Shown piece by piece: positions 55,039-63,391 of a stretch of DNA of 64,000 nucleotides. The DNA is taken from assembly GCF_017168235.1 (NCBI RefSeq), contig NZ_JABFAO010000002.1, positions 578,488 to 642,487 on the forward strand, read 5' to 3'. This DNA is from Rhodococcus sp. KRD197 (GTDB taxonomy: Bacteria; Actinomycetota; Actinomycetes; Mycobacteriales; Mycobacteriaceae). Below the pieces are notes generated by a model. The model worked only from the letters and a program-made list of their open reading frames with translations, searched no databases and was not told where the DNA came from. A program made the translations under genes and the position numbers. Numbering within the stretch: position 1 is the first letter of the stretch; the number at the start of each line of letters is the position of its first letter.

Positions 55039-55060
55039 GGGCAGAGATCGATCTCTGCCC
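55039..55060. repeat. Perfect 22-bp palindrome in the dppA-dppB gap
   Basis: GGGCAGAGATC at 55039-55049 followed directly by its complement GATCTCTGCCC. It has no loop, so it is better as a protein-binding site than as an RNA hairpin. It lies 57 bp before dppB. Confidence 0.65.
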
Positions 55061-55117
55061 CCACCTGCGCCTTTCCCAGGCCCGTTCGCAGGTGAAAAGC
55101 CCCTAGGAGAGACCACA

Positions 55118-56041
55118 GTGGGTCGCTACATCACTCGCCGATTACTGCTGACGATTCCCGTCCTGATCGGCACCTCGTTCCTCATCTTTGCCATGGTCTA
55201 TGCGCTACCCGGTGATCCGATCCGCGCGCTCGCCGGTGACCGCCCGCTCGCACCCGCAGTTGCCGCCCAGTTGCGCGCCGACTACAACCTCGACGACCCG
55301 CTGATCGTGCAGTACTTCAAGTACATCGGCGGCTTCTTCCAAGGAGATTTCGGTACCGATTTCTCCGGTCGACCCGTGCTCGATACCATCGAGCGCGCCC
55401 TTCCTGTCACCATCAAGCTGACCATCGTCGCCGTGGTCATCGAAACCGTCATCGGAATCGCAGCGGGTGTCCTCTCGGCACTGAAGAGAGGGTCGTTCTT
55501 CGACAACCTCGTGCTGCTGTCCACCACACTGCTCGTGTCGATTCCGGTGTTCGTTCTCGGCTTCCTCGCTCAGTTCACGCTCGGTCTGCAGTTGGGCCTC
55601 TTTCCCGTCGCCGGCATCAACGACGGTTGGGCGAGCTACCTGCTTCCCGGCCTCGTCCTCGCGTCGCTGTCGATGGCCTACGTGGCGCGTCTGACGCGGA
55701 CGTCGGTAGCCGAATCGATGGCCGCGGATTACATACGCACGGCAAAGGCGAAGGGAATCAGTAACCGGCGCATCATCTTTCGCCACGCACTGCGCAACTC
55801 GCTGATCCCGGTCGTCACTTTCATCGGCGCCGACGTCGGCGGACTGCTCGGCGGCGCCATCGTGACCGAAACGGTGTTCAACCTGCCCGGCCTCGGCCGC
55901 GCGATCTACGACGGTCTCGCACGTCAGGAGGGCGCAGTGGTCGTCGGCATCGTGACGCTGTTCGTCTTCTTCTACATCTTCTTCAACCTCGTAGTGGACG
56001 TCCTCTACGCGGTACTCGATCCAAGGATTCGCTATGAATAA
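55118..56041 (+). CDS. dppB: Dipeptide ABC transporter permease
   Basis: 307 aa from GTG 55118 (AGGAGA upstream). Six transmembrane helices; starts GRYITRRLLLTIPVLIGTSF and carries the family's ALPGDPIRAL and the EAA loop with DYIRTAKAKGISNRRIIFRH. Forms the channel with DppC. It overlaps dppC by 8 nt. Matches Rv3665c. Confidence 0.95.
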   Translation: MGRYITRRLLLTIPVLIGTSFLIFAMVYALPGDPIRALAGDRPLAPAVAAQLRADYNLDDPLIVQYFKYIGGFFQGDFGTDFSGRPVLDTIERALPVTIKLTIVAVVIETVIGIAAGVLSALKRGSFFDNLVLLSTTLLVSIPVFVLGFLAQFTLGLQLGLFPVAGINDGWASYLLPGLVLASLSMAYVARLTRTSVAESMAADYIRTAKAKGISNRRIIFRHALRNSLIPVVTFIGADVGGLLGGAIVTETVFNLPGLGRAIYDGLARQEGAVVVGIVTLFVFFYIFFNLVVDVLYAVLDPRIRYE

Positions 56042-56972
56042 GGACGACACAGACGCTTCTCGACATCTGCACGACGAGGGGCAGCCCGGCAACGTCGTCA
56101 CGGGTGAAGCCGGCGAGCTGGCCGGGCAGGCAAGCCTGTGGGGCAATGCGTGGAAGTTCCTGCGCAAGAGCCCGTTCTTCATCATCGGGTCGTTTCTGCT
56201 GCTGGTTCTGCTGTTGATGGCCGTTGTGCCGCAACTGTTCGCGCGCGGTATCGACCCCAGGGCGTGTTCGCTCTCCGACAGCAGGCAGCCACCGAGTGCC
56301 GCGCACTGGTTCGGAACCGACATCCAGGGCTGCGACTACTACGCCAATGTCATCTACGGCGCCCGCATCTCGCTGTCGATCGGGGTCTTGTCGGTGGTCG
56401 GAATCCTCGTCGTCGGTGTTCTGATCGGCGCTCTCGCAGGGTATTTCGGCGGAATCACCGACAGCATCCTCGCGCGATTCACCGACGTGTTCTTCGGTAT
56501 CCCGCTGCTGCTCGGCGCGTTGATCCTGCTCACGGTGACTGCTCAGCGCACCATTTTCACCGTCTCGCTCGCCCTCGTGGCATTCGGGTGGATGACGGCG
56601 ATGCGGTTGGTGCGGTCGAGCGTGATCGCCATCAAGCACAGCGAATATGTCCAAGCCGCACAGGCTCTGGGCGCCTCGACCTACCGCATTCTGGTGCGTC
56701 ACATCCTGCCGAATGCTCTCGCCCCCGTCATCATCTACGCGACCATCTCGATCGGAGTATTCATCGCCGCCGAGGCAACGCTGACATTCCTCGGCATCGG
56801 ATTGCAAGCCCCAGAGATATCTTGGGGACTGCAGATCAACCTGGGGCAGAACGTGTTCCTGACGTCGCCGTACCTGGTGCTGTTCCCGGCCGGCTTCCTC
56901 TCCGTCACGGTGCTGGCGTTCATCATGCTCGGTGACGCACTCCGTGACGCACTCGATCCGAAACGGAACTGA
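56034..56972 (+). CDS. dppC: Dipeptide ABC transporter permease
   Basis: 312 aa from ATG 56034. A cytosolic N-terminal tail, the OppC_N helix (FIIGSFLLLVLLLMAVVPQL), then the permease domain with FGTDIQGCDYYANVIYGARI and the EAA loop YVQAAQALGASTYRILVRHI. Partner of DppB. The dppD start is one base after its stop. Matches Rv3664c. Confidence 0.95.
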   Translation: MNKDDTDASRHLHDEGQPGNVVTGEAGELAGQASLWGNAWKFLRKSPFFIIGSFLLLVLLLMAVVPQLFARGIDPRACSLSDSRQPPSAAHWFGTDIQGCDYYANVIYGARISLSIGVLSVVGILVVGVLIGALAGYFGGITDSILARFTDVFFGIPLLLGALILLTVTAQRTIFTVSLALVAFGWMTAMRLVRSSVIAIKHSEYVQAAQALGASTYRILVRHILPNALAPVIIYATISIGVFIAAEATLTFLGIGLQAPEISWGLQINLGQNVFLTSPYLVLFPAGFLSVTVLAFIMLGDALRDALDPKRN

Positions 56973-56973
56973 C

Positions 56974-58647
56974 ATGAGTATCCAGAAAGACACAGTTCTC
57001 ACCGTCACCGATCTGACGATCGAGTTCGAAGTCGACAAGGTCTGGCGCAAGGCTGTCGACGCCGTCTCGTTCACGGTGGCAGCCGGTGAGGTGTTGGCCA
57101 TCGTCGGAGAATCGGGCTCGGGCAAGTCCACCACCGCCATGGCGATACCCGGTCTGCTGGCCGACAACGCGAGGGTGGCGGGCAGCATCGATCTCGGTGG
57201 CCGCGAGTTGGTGGGCCTGACGGAGAAGCAGCTCGCCCCGATCCGCGGCAAGGACGTCGCTGTCATCTTCCAAGAACCGATGACGGCGCTGAACCCGGTG
57301 TACTCCATCGGCTGGCAGATCACCGAGGCGATCCGCGCGCACACGTCGCTGTCGAAGAAGGAGGCCAAGGCGCGCGCGGTGGAGCTGCTGAAGCTCGTCG
57401 AGATGCCCGAGCCGGAGACCCGGGTGAACTACTACCCGCACCAGCTCTCCGGTGGCCAGCGTCAGCGCGCGATGATCGCGCAGGCACTCTCGTCGGACCC
57501 GTCCCTGCTGATCGCCGACGAGCCGACCACGGCCCTCGATGTGACCGTGCAGGCGGAAATCCTCGACCTGATGCGTGACCTGCGGAACCGCATCGACGCC
57601 TCCATCGTGCTGATCACGCACGATATGGGCGTGGTGGCCGATATGGCGGACCGTATCGCGGTGATGAAGGACGGCGCCATCGTCGAGACCGACCGAGCCG
57701 AGAAGATCTTCAAGAGCGCATCGCACCCGTACACGCAGCAGTTGCTGGCCTCGGTGCCGCACCTCGGGAGCAGTATCGAGGCTGTGGCAGCGGGCAAGAT
57801 CGCAGCCCCCGGCCAAGCGGCCGATACGCGGGCGCTGAGCATCGTCGACGGTGTCATCGAGTACCCCGGACGGCCGGTGTTCCGCGCCGTGGACGGGGTG
57901 AGCTTAGACATCGAAATGGGCGAGGTGGTCGGACTCGTCGGTGAGTCGGGGTCGGGCAAATCCACCATCGGCAAAGCCGTCGTCGGCTTGAACAAGCTCA
58001 CCAGCGGCACGCTGTCCATCGGGGGCATCGACATCACCGCAGCAAGCAACCGCGAGCTGAGGTCGGTGCGCAGCAAGGTCGGTATCGTGTTTCAGGATCC
58101 GGGTTCATCGCTGAACCCGCGGTGGCCCATCGGTCAATCGATCGCCGAGCCGATGCTGCTGCACACCGACCTCGACGCCTCCCAGCGCAACCGCAAAGTC
58201 GAGGAACTGCTGGATCAGGTGCAACTCTCGCGCACGATGCGCAACAGGTACCCCCACCAGCTGTCCGGTGGTCAACGCCAACGCGTCGGGATCGCGCGGG
58301 CCCTTGCCCTGGAGCCGACACTGCTGGTCGCCGACGAACCCACCTCCGCGCTGGACGTTTCGGTACAGGCCAAGGTGCTGGAGCTGTTCAAGGAATTGCA
58401 GCGGGAATACGGTTTCGCGTGCCTGTTCATCAGCCACGACCTGGCAGTGGTCGAGGTGCTCGCGAAGCGCATCGCGGTGCTGAACAAGGGCAAGATGGCG
58501 GAGTTCGGAACCACCGATCAGATCCTGCGCAGACCCACCAACGAATACACGAAACGGCTGCTGGCAGCTGTTCCGGTGCCCGACCCGGCCGAGCAGGCCA
58601 AGCGGCGCAATGCCCGCGCCGAGCTGCTGGCAGCCGGGGCCGACTAG
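56974..58647 (+). CDS. dppD: Dipeptide ABC transporter, fused double ATPase (DppD-DppF type)
   Basis: 557 aa from ATG 56974 with two full ABC domains. The first has [30 protein letters not shown] and LLIADEPTTALDV; the second [31 protein letters not shown] and LLVADEPTSALDV. Both are competent for ATP. Short oligopeptide-transporter C-terminal tags follow each (SHPYTQQLLASVPH, NEYTKRLLAAVPVPD). One chain thus does the work of separate DppD and DppF. Matches Rv3663c. Confidence 0.95.
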   Translation: MSIQKDTVLTVTDLTIEFEVDKVWRKAVDAVSFTVAAGEVLAIVGESGSGKSTTAMAIPGLLADNARVAGSIDLGGRELVGLTEKQLAPIRGKDVAVIFQEPMTALNPVYSIGWQITEAIRAHTSLSKKEAKARAVELLKLVEMPEPETRVNYYPHQLSGGQRQRAMIAQALSSDPSLLIADEPTTALDVTVQAEILDLMRDLRNRIDASIVLITHDMGVVADMADRIAVMKDGAIVETDRAEKIFKSASHPYTQQLLASVPHLGSSIEAVAAGKIAAPGQAADTRALSIVDGVIEYPGRPVFRAVDGVSLDIEMGEVVGLVGESGSGKSTIGKAVVGLNKLTSGTLSIGGIDITAASNRELRSVRSKVGIVFQDPGSSLNPRWPIGQSIAEPMLLHTDLDASQRNRKVEELLDQVQLSRTMRNRYPHQLSGGQRQRVGIARALALEPTLLVADEPTSALDVSVQAKVLELFKELQREYGFACLFISHDLAVVEVLAKRIAVLNKGKMAEFGTTDQILRRPTNEYTKRLLAAVPVPDPAEQAKRRNARAELLAAGAD

Positions 58648-58680
58648 AGCGTCGGGACGCGGGGGGTACCGTCGTTTGTC

Positions 58681-59442
58681 GTGACGGACCCCCTCGCGCC
58701 CCTGCTCGAACTTCCCGGCATCGTCGACGCGGCCGAACGCGCACGTGACGCTCTCGGTGCCGTGCACCGACACAAGGCCAACCGTCGAGGCTGGCCGGCC
58801 ACCGCCGCCGAGGCTGCCGTCCGGGCAGCCCGATCCTCGTCAGCGCTCGAGGGTGGCTCGATGGACTTCCCACGCGGGGGCGAGGACGGTGACCCTGTGC
58901 TCGCCGGCTCGCTGCGGGTGGCGTCGGCGCTCGACGGTGACGCACTGCAGAACATGCTCCCGGTGTGGAAGCGCGCACCTTTGCAGGCTTTGGCGCGTCT
59001 GCATCTGCTCGCTGCCGCGGACCTCGTCGAGGACGAGGCACTCCTCGGGCGGCCGCGACCGGACAACAGTGTCGGAGAGCGCCTCGACCTGCTGGCTCAA
59101 CTGGTCACCGGTGGGACCTCGGCGCCCGCCCCTGTCATCGCTGCGATCGTGCACGGGGAACTGCTCACGATGAAGCCCTTCGGGTCGGCCGACGGTATCG
59201 TCGCCCGCGCCGCCTCGCGATTGGTTGCCACCTCCTCGGGACTCGATCCGCACAACCTCGGTGTGCCCGAGGTCAGTTGGATGCGTCGGTCACAGGCATA
59301 TCGGGATGGCGCCGCGAGTTTCGCCTCGGGTACGGCCAACGGAGTCGGCAGCTGGGTGATGCTGTGCTGCGGCGCTCTCGAAGCCGGGGCGATGGAGGCG
59401 ACATCGATCGCCGAGGCTGCCGCGGAATCGGGGAGCAAGTAG
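58681..59442 (+). CDS. Fic-domain-like protein with a degenerate active site
   Basis: 253 aa from GTG 58681. I see the layout of a Fic protein: RSSSALEGG (about 42-50) where Fic inhibitory helices have S-x-x-x-E-G/N, and IVHGELLTMKPFGSADGIVA (about 156-175) where the Fic motif HPF-x-D/E-GN-x-R belongs. The catalytic His is Lys and the GNGR part is lost, so AMP transfer is not expected. It corresponds by position to Rv3662c downstream of dpp. The domain assignment is my reading and needs profile comparison. Confidence 0.6.
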   Translation: MTDPLAPLLELPGIVDAAERARDALGAVHRHKANRRGWPATAAEAAVRAARSSSALEGGSMDFPRGGEDGDPVLAGSLRVASALDGDALQNMLPVWKRAPLQALARLHLLAAADLVEDEALLGRPRPDNSVGERLDLLAQLVTGGTSAPAPVIAAIVHGELLTMKPFGSADGIVARAASRLVATSSGLDPHNLGVPEVSWMRRSQAYRDGAASFASGTANGVGSWVMLCCGALEAGAMEATSIAEAAAESGSK

Positions 59443-59460
59443 ACATTTGCGGCAATCGCC

Positions 59461-59520
59461 ACTCGATGCAACCACACTCGATGCAACCACACTCGATGCA
59501 ACCACACTCGATGCAACCAA
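59461..59520. repeat. 15-bp tandem repeat, four copies
   Basis: Four head-to-tail units of ACTCGATGCAACCAC (59461-59475, 59476-59490, 59491-59505, 59506-59520, the last ending A). It starts 18 bp after the Fic-like gene's stop and lies just past the terminator of the leftward small RNA. Confidence 0.93.
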
Positions 59521-59536
59521 AGGGCGGATGCACACC

Positions 59537-59848
59537 AAAAGGGCGGCGCCGCCGAGGTGAGTCGACTTCGCCGCCCGTTAGCACGGACGATCGGGATACC
59601 AAGCGTGCAAATTGGGCTGTGGCGATACATTGATCGCGAGGCCTCGGCGTGGGTTCGGTGGAGTAGGAGGTCATCCCTGCAACCGGTGCAGGGTTCTTGC
59701 TGCTACTTCCCGAATCTCGCAGGCCCACAGCGCTTCTGCCCTGTCAGCGGCGCGCTCCGCGTGGGATGCCTGATGTCCGTGCTGGGAATTGCGGTCGGGA
59801 GTGCGAACCTTCTCTTCTGGTTCGAACTTGGCCTTCCGTTCTTCCGTA
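59537..59848 (-). ncRNA. Probable Ms1 (MTS2823)-type RNA polymerase-binding small RNA
   Basis: Gap between the HAD gene and the Fic-like gene, where M. tuberculosis has MTS2823 (Rv3661/Rv3662c gap), same strand as the HAD gene. On the minus strand: -35 TTGATG (59882-59877), 17 bp, -10 TAGAAA (59859-59854), predicted start near 59848. It ends in a terminator of GGGCGGCG paired with CGCCGCCC then TTTT (to 59537). The length of about 310 nt fits Ms1 (about 300 nt). An internal stem CCCTGCA/TGCAGGG spans 59675-59693. Boundaries are predicted. No protein-like frame occupies the gap. Confidence 0.62.
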
Positions 59849-59907
59849 ACTCATTTCTACCCCGCAATGCCGCCCACATCAAGTGTTTCGCGAGATTGGC
59901 GTCGGCG

Positions 59908-60750
59908 TCAGCGTTTTCTTCGGAGCAGGCCGTAGGTGACGGCTCCGGCGACCAGTGCGCTGAAACCGACTGCGGCGCTTGCCGCTACCGTCGTGCCCGA
60001 GGGGCTGTGGATCCGCGACCGCAGTGACACCGGGTTGGAGAAGGTCAGGATCGGCCAGCCCGAGGACGCAGCTTCCTTGCGTAGCGCTCGGTCGGGATTG
60101 ACCGCGGTGGGATGCCCGACGGCACGCAACATAGGGAGGTCGGTGATCGAGTCGGAGTACGCAAAGCAGTGCTGGAGATCGTACCGACGCTCCTGTGCCA
60201 ACTCGCTCATGGCCTCGACTTTTCCCTCGCCGTAGCAGTAGAACTCGATGGTGCCGTTGTAGCGGCCATCCTCGACTTCCATCCGCGTCGCCATGGAAAT
60301 GTCGGCGCCGAGGGCCTCGGCGATCGGATGCACGATCTCGTCGCCGGAGGCCGACACCACGACGATGTCGTGCCCCCGGAGTTTGTGGTCGGCGATGAGT
60401 TCGGTGGCCTCCGCGAAGACCAGTGGATCGACGATGTCGTGCAGTGTTTCGTTGACGATCGAGCGCACCTGCTCGACGTCCCATCCTGCGCACATGTTCG
60501 CGATGTGGGCCCGCATACGTTCCATCTGATCGTGATCGGCCCCGGAGAGCAGGAAGAGGAACTGTGCGTAGCTGCTCTTGAGCACCGCGCGCCTGTTGAT
60601 CAGCCCCTGATCGAAGAACGGTCGGCTGAACGCGAGCGTGCTCGACTTTGCGATGATCGTCTTGTCCAGGTCGAAGAATGCGGCAATTCTTCTGGTGGGA
60701 CGTACGGATTCGGCTGCGTCTGTGCTGGCGCTCGTGGTCACGATCCTCAC
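59908..60750 (-). CDS. HAD-IB family phosphatase with C-terminal membrane helix (SerB-like)
   Basis: 280 aa from GTG 60750 (GAAGG upstream; GTG 60741 is possible). Motif I AAFFDLDKTIIAKSSTLAF, motif II VVVSASGDEIVHPIAEALG, and CFAYSDSITDLPMLRAVGHP as motif IV. A C-terminal hydrophobic helix (ASAAVGFSALVAGAVTYGLL) ends in basic residues. Such proteins act on phosphoserine-like or lysophospholipid substrates. It matches Rv3661, and both flanking gaps carry small RNA genes. Confidence 0.9.
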   Translation of the reverse strand: MRIVTTSASTDAAESVRPTRRIAAFFDLDKTIIAKSSTLAFSRPFFDQGLINRRAVLKSSYAQFLFLLSGADHDQMERMRAHIANMCAGWDVEQVRSIVNETLHDIVDPLVFAEATELIADHKLRGHDIVVVSASGDEIVHPIAEALGADISMATRMEVEDGRYNGTIEFYCYGEGKVEAMSELAQERRYDLQHCFAYSDSITDLPMLRAVGHPTAVNPDRALRKEAASSGWPILTFSNPVSLRSRIHSPSGTTVAASAAVGFSALVAGAVTYGLLRRKR

Positions 60751-60856
60751 AATAGTTGCCTTCGGTGACACGCCGGTGTCCGTGCCGCGATCGATGCTCG
60801 AAAATCGACAAGGTTGAACTTGCAAACAGCGCGCGTCGCAGGTGTAGTATCGATCC

Positions 60857-60952
60857 AGTCCGACTAGCTCGGACATGTTCAGCCCGACCCCCCGGGGCTG
60901 AACTAGACGACCCTCGCCTCCTCCCCCCCCTGGCGAGGGTCGTCCTCTTTTT
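60857..60952 (+). ncRNA. 6C RNA (B11-type actinobacterial small RNA)
   Basis: Three stems in about 96 nt: GTCCGA/TCGGAC (60858-60874); GTTCAGCCC/GGGCTGAAC (60877-60903) with a loop holding six C; ACGACCCTCGCC/GGCGAGGGTCGT (60907-60943) with a loop holding eight C, followed by CCTCTTTTT. TTGCAA (60820-60825) and TAGTAT (60845-60850) form the promoter. Two C6+ loops define the 6C RNA family, and the place between the Rv3661-like HAD gene and ssd is that of M. tuberculosis B11. The C-rich loops are thought to pair with G-rich ribosome-binding sites. Confidence 0.9.
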
Positions 60953-61067
60953 CGGGCAAACCTGTTTGTGGTACCGCCGTCCAGTAATTCATCCACAGGG
61001 CGGCAAACTATCCACATCTCGTCGAACGTTGTTTCCTGTGAGCGGATTCGGCGACATTCTTCCAGTC

Positions 61068-62216
61068 ATGGATTTCGACACACCCGATGTCATCTCGAGC
61101 CGCCCGTGCCTGCTGCTCGTTGCAGATCCGGTGCTGCGTCAGGATGCGCTCCGGGTGGCCGCCGCGACCGATTGCGTTGTGCAGGAACGGAACTTACCAG
61201 TCGGTAATGATTCGGCTGCTCAGGCCGCAGTGGGTGCCATCGCCATGACCCGTCTCGACTGGGACAACGCCGCCGCGGTGCTCCTCGACTCCCAGACCGC
61301 ACAGCACATTCCGGCGCTGCGCCTACCCCGCCGCGAAAACGTGGCCGTGCTCGCTCGCGGTGAGGCAGGCGTCGAACACTGGCGCACGGCCACCGCCGTC
61401 GGTGCTGCACATGTGCTCGAGCTCCCACGCGACGAAGGTGAACTGGTTCGTCTCCTCGGGACGAGCTACCACGACGCGCACCGCCACGGTGGTTGCATCG
61501 CGGTCGTCGGCGCCAGGGGAGGCGCGGGGGCATCGATCCTGTCGGCGGCCCTCGCGCTTGTGTCCGCCGCGTCCGAAGCCCGCACCCTGCTCGTCGACGG
61601 CGACGAATTCGGCGGGGGGATGGATCTCGTACTCGGTTGGGAGGACGATCCCGGACTGCGCTGGCCGGGCCTCGTCATCGAAGCCGGTCGCATTTCCGCC
61701 GACTCGTTGCACAACGCTCTGCCGTCGAGGGGCTCGCTCGCCGTCCTCTCGGCCGGCCGGGTCCGGCCCGGCGCGTCGGGAGGGGTCGATCCTGTGGCAA
61801 GCGCTGCGGTCATCGAGGCAGGCCGACGCGCAGGCGACTTGGTCGTGTGCGACGTTCCCCGGCTCGTCGGTCCTCGGACCGAGGTCTTTCACGACGCTGC
61901 CGACCTCGTCGTACTCGTCGTACGGGCCGAGCTCGGAGCAGTCGCGGCGGCGGAGAACCTCGCCGGCTACATCACGACCCGCAACTCCAACGTCGGGCTG
62001 GTGGTCAGGGGGCCCGCTCCCGGTGGCCTCACCGGTGCCGAGATCGCCGACGCCCTGCAGTTGCCGCTGCTGGCGAGCATGCGTCCTGAGCCCGGGCTCG
62101 CCGTCCGAATCGAGCGCGGTGGTCTTGCGCTGCCCAGGCGTTCACCGCTCGCGGCAGCCGCCCGAGCCGTCCTCGACACGTTCGCCCGCAAACCGCAGAT
62201 CGGGCGTGCCACATGA
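61068..62216 (+). CDS. ssd: Septum-site-determining/CpaE-like protein Ssd
   Basis: 382 aa from ATG 61068; GTG 61038 is in frame and cannot be excluded. An N-terminal receiver-like half (CLLLVADPVLRQDALRVAAA), then a MinD/ParA-type half with CIAVVGARGGAGASILSAAL, where the deviant Walker A lacks the usual lysines, and ARTLLVDGDEFGGGMDLVLG. Related to Rv3660c, which affects septation when overproduced, and to CpaE of tad pilus loci. It overlaps tadA by 4 nt, so a role in positioning the Tad machine is a fair inference. Confidence 0.88.
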   Translation: MDFDTPDVISSRPCLLLVADPVLRQDALRVAAATDCVVQERNLPVGNDSAAQAAVGAIAMTRLDWDNAAAVLLDSQTAQHIPALRLPRRENVAVLARGEAGVEHWRTATAVGAAHVLELPRDEGELVRLLGTSYHDAHRHGGCIAVVGARGGAGASILSAALALVSAASEARTLLVDGDEFGGGMDLVLGWEDDPGLRWPGLVIEAGRISADSLHNALPSRGSLAVLSAGRVRPGASGGVDPVASAAVIEAGRRAGDLVVCDVPRLVGPRTEVFHDAADLVVLVVRAELGAVAAAENLAGYITTRNSNVGLVVRGPAPGGLTGAEIADALQLPLLASMRPEPGLAVRIERGGLALPRRSPLAAAARAVLDTFARKPQIGRAT

Positions 62217-63391
62217 GCGTCGTCACCGCGGATCTGCTGGACCGTGTTCGCGACCGGCTGGCTCAATCCGCGGACGACCCGACACCGACGATGGTTGCCG
62301 CGGCGATCCGCATCGAAGCCGGTGGCGTCCTGAGCGATACTGACCTGCTCGCTGCCTTGCGAGTGCTTCAGACCGAGTTGACCGGCGCTGGACCGCTGGA
62401 ACCGCTGTTGAGCGATCCCTCTGTCGCCGATGTTCTCGTCACCGCGCCCGACGAGGTATGGGTGGACCGAGGCAGTGGCCTCGAGCGGGCCTCGATCCGA
62501 TTCGCCGACGAGGCAGCTGTGCGTCGGCTGTGTCAACGTCTGGCGCTCTCGGCGGGCAGACGGCTCGACGACGCGCAGCCCTGGGTGGACGGCCAGCTAC
62601 CCGGTGTCGGCGACGGCACGTTCGGTGTGCGGCTGCACGCTGTGCTCGCCCCTGTCGCCCGGGGTGGCACCTGCCTGTCTTTGCGGGTCCTGCGACCCAC
62701 CACCCAGGGGCTCGGCGCACTGGCCGAGCGCGGCGCCATCGAACCAGAGGCGTTGCTACTGCTCCGCGCAATCGTGGCTGCACGCCTTGCCTTCCTGGTC
62801 GTCGGCGGCACGGGCGCGGGAAAGACAACGCTGTTGGCGGCAATGCTGGGGGAGGTCAGCCGCACCGAACGCATCGTCTGCGTCGAGGATGCGGCCGAGT
62901 TGGCGCCGTCGCACCCGCACGTGGTGCGGATGGTTGCCCGCGCACCCAACATCGAAGGAGTCGGAGAGGTGACGGTTCGGCAGCTGGTCCGGCAGGCCCT
63001 GCGGATGCGGCCGGACCGGCTGGTGGTCGGGGAAGTACGCGGCGCCGAGGTGGTCGACTTGCTCACCGCACTCAACACCGGGCACGACGGCGGGGCCGGG
63101 ACCATTCACGCGAACTCGCCCGTCGAGGTGCCTGCGCGGTTGGAAGCGCTTGCAGCTCTAGGGGGAATGGATCGCGCGGCCTTGCACAGTCAGCTGAGTG
63201 CGGCCCTGCAGGTGGTGCTCCACGTGCACCGCGGGGCCGACGGACGCAGGAGACTGCGGGAGATCGCGGTGGTGACGGCCGACGAAGCGGGCCGGGTCTC
63301 GATCATGCAGGCGTGGAGCATCATCGGGACGGCGTGGCCCGGCCGGGCTCGACTGGATCGACTTCTGGCCGAGCGAGGTGAGCTGTCGTGA
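62213..63391 (+). CDS. tadA: TadA/CpaF-family secretion ATPase
   Basis: 392 aa. Type II/IV secretion ATPase with LAFLVVGGTGAGKTTLLAAM (Walker A near residue 200), ERIVCVEDAAELAPSHPHVV (Asp box) and LRMRPDRLVVGEVRGAEVVD (Walker B), then TGHDGGAGTIHANSP (His box). It drives pilin secretion for Tad/Flp pili. It matches Rv3659c. It overlaps ssd and tadB by 4 nt each, so all are one operon. Confidence 0.94.
   Translation: MSVVTADLLDRVRDRLAQSADDPTPTMVAAAIRIEAGGVLSDTDLLAALRVLQTELTGAGPLEPLLSDPSVADVLVTAPDEVWVDRGSGLERASIRFADEAAVRRLCQRLALSAGRRLDDAQPWVDGQLPGVGDGTFGVRLHAVLAPVARGGTCLSLRVLRPTTQGLGALAERGAIEPEALLLLRAIVAARLAFLVVGGTGAGKTTLLAAMLGEVSRTERIVCVEDAAELAPSHPHVVRMVARAPNIEGVGEVTVRQLVRQALRMRPDRLVVGEVRGAEVVDLLTALNTGHDGGAGTIHANSPVEVPARLEALAALGGMDRAALHSQLSAALQVVLHVHRGADGRRRLREIAVVTADEAGRVSIMQAWSIIGTAWPGRARLDRLLAERGELS

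Noticed and set aside
55983-57368. 461-codon open frame on the minus strand
   Set aside because: Antisense to dppC and dppD; no domain and repetitive charged composition.
59557-60027. 156-codon plus-strand frame in the HAD/Fic-like gap
   Set aside because: Cys/Arg-rich sequence without protein character, partly antisense to the HAD gene; the gap is better explained by a minus-strand RNA.
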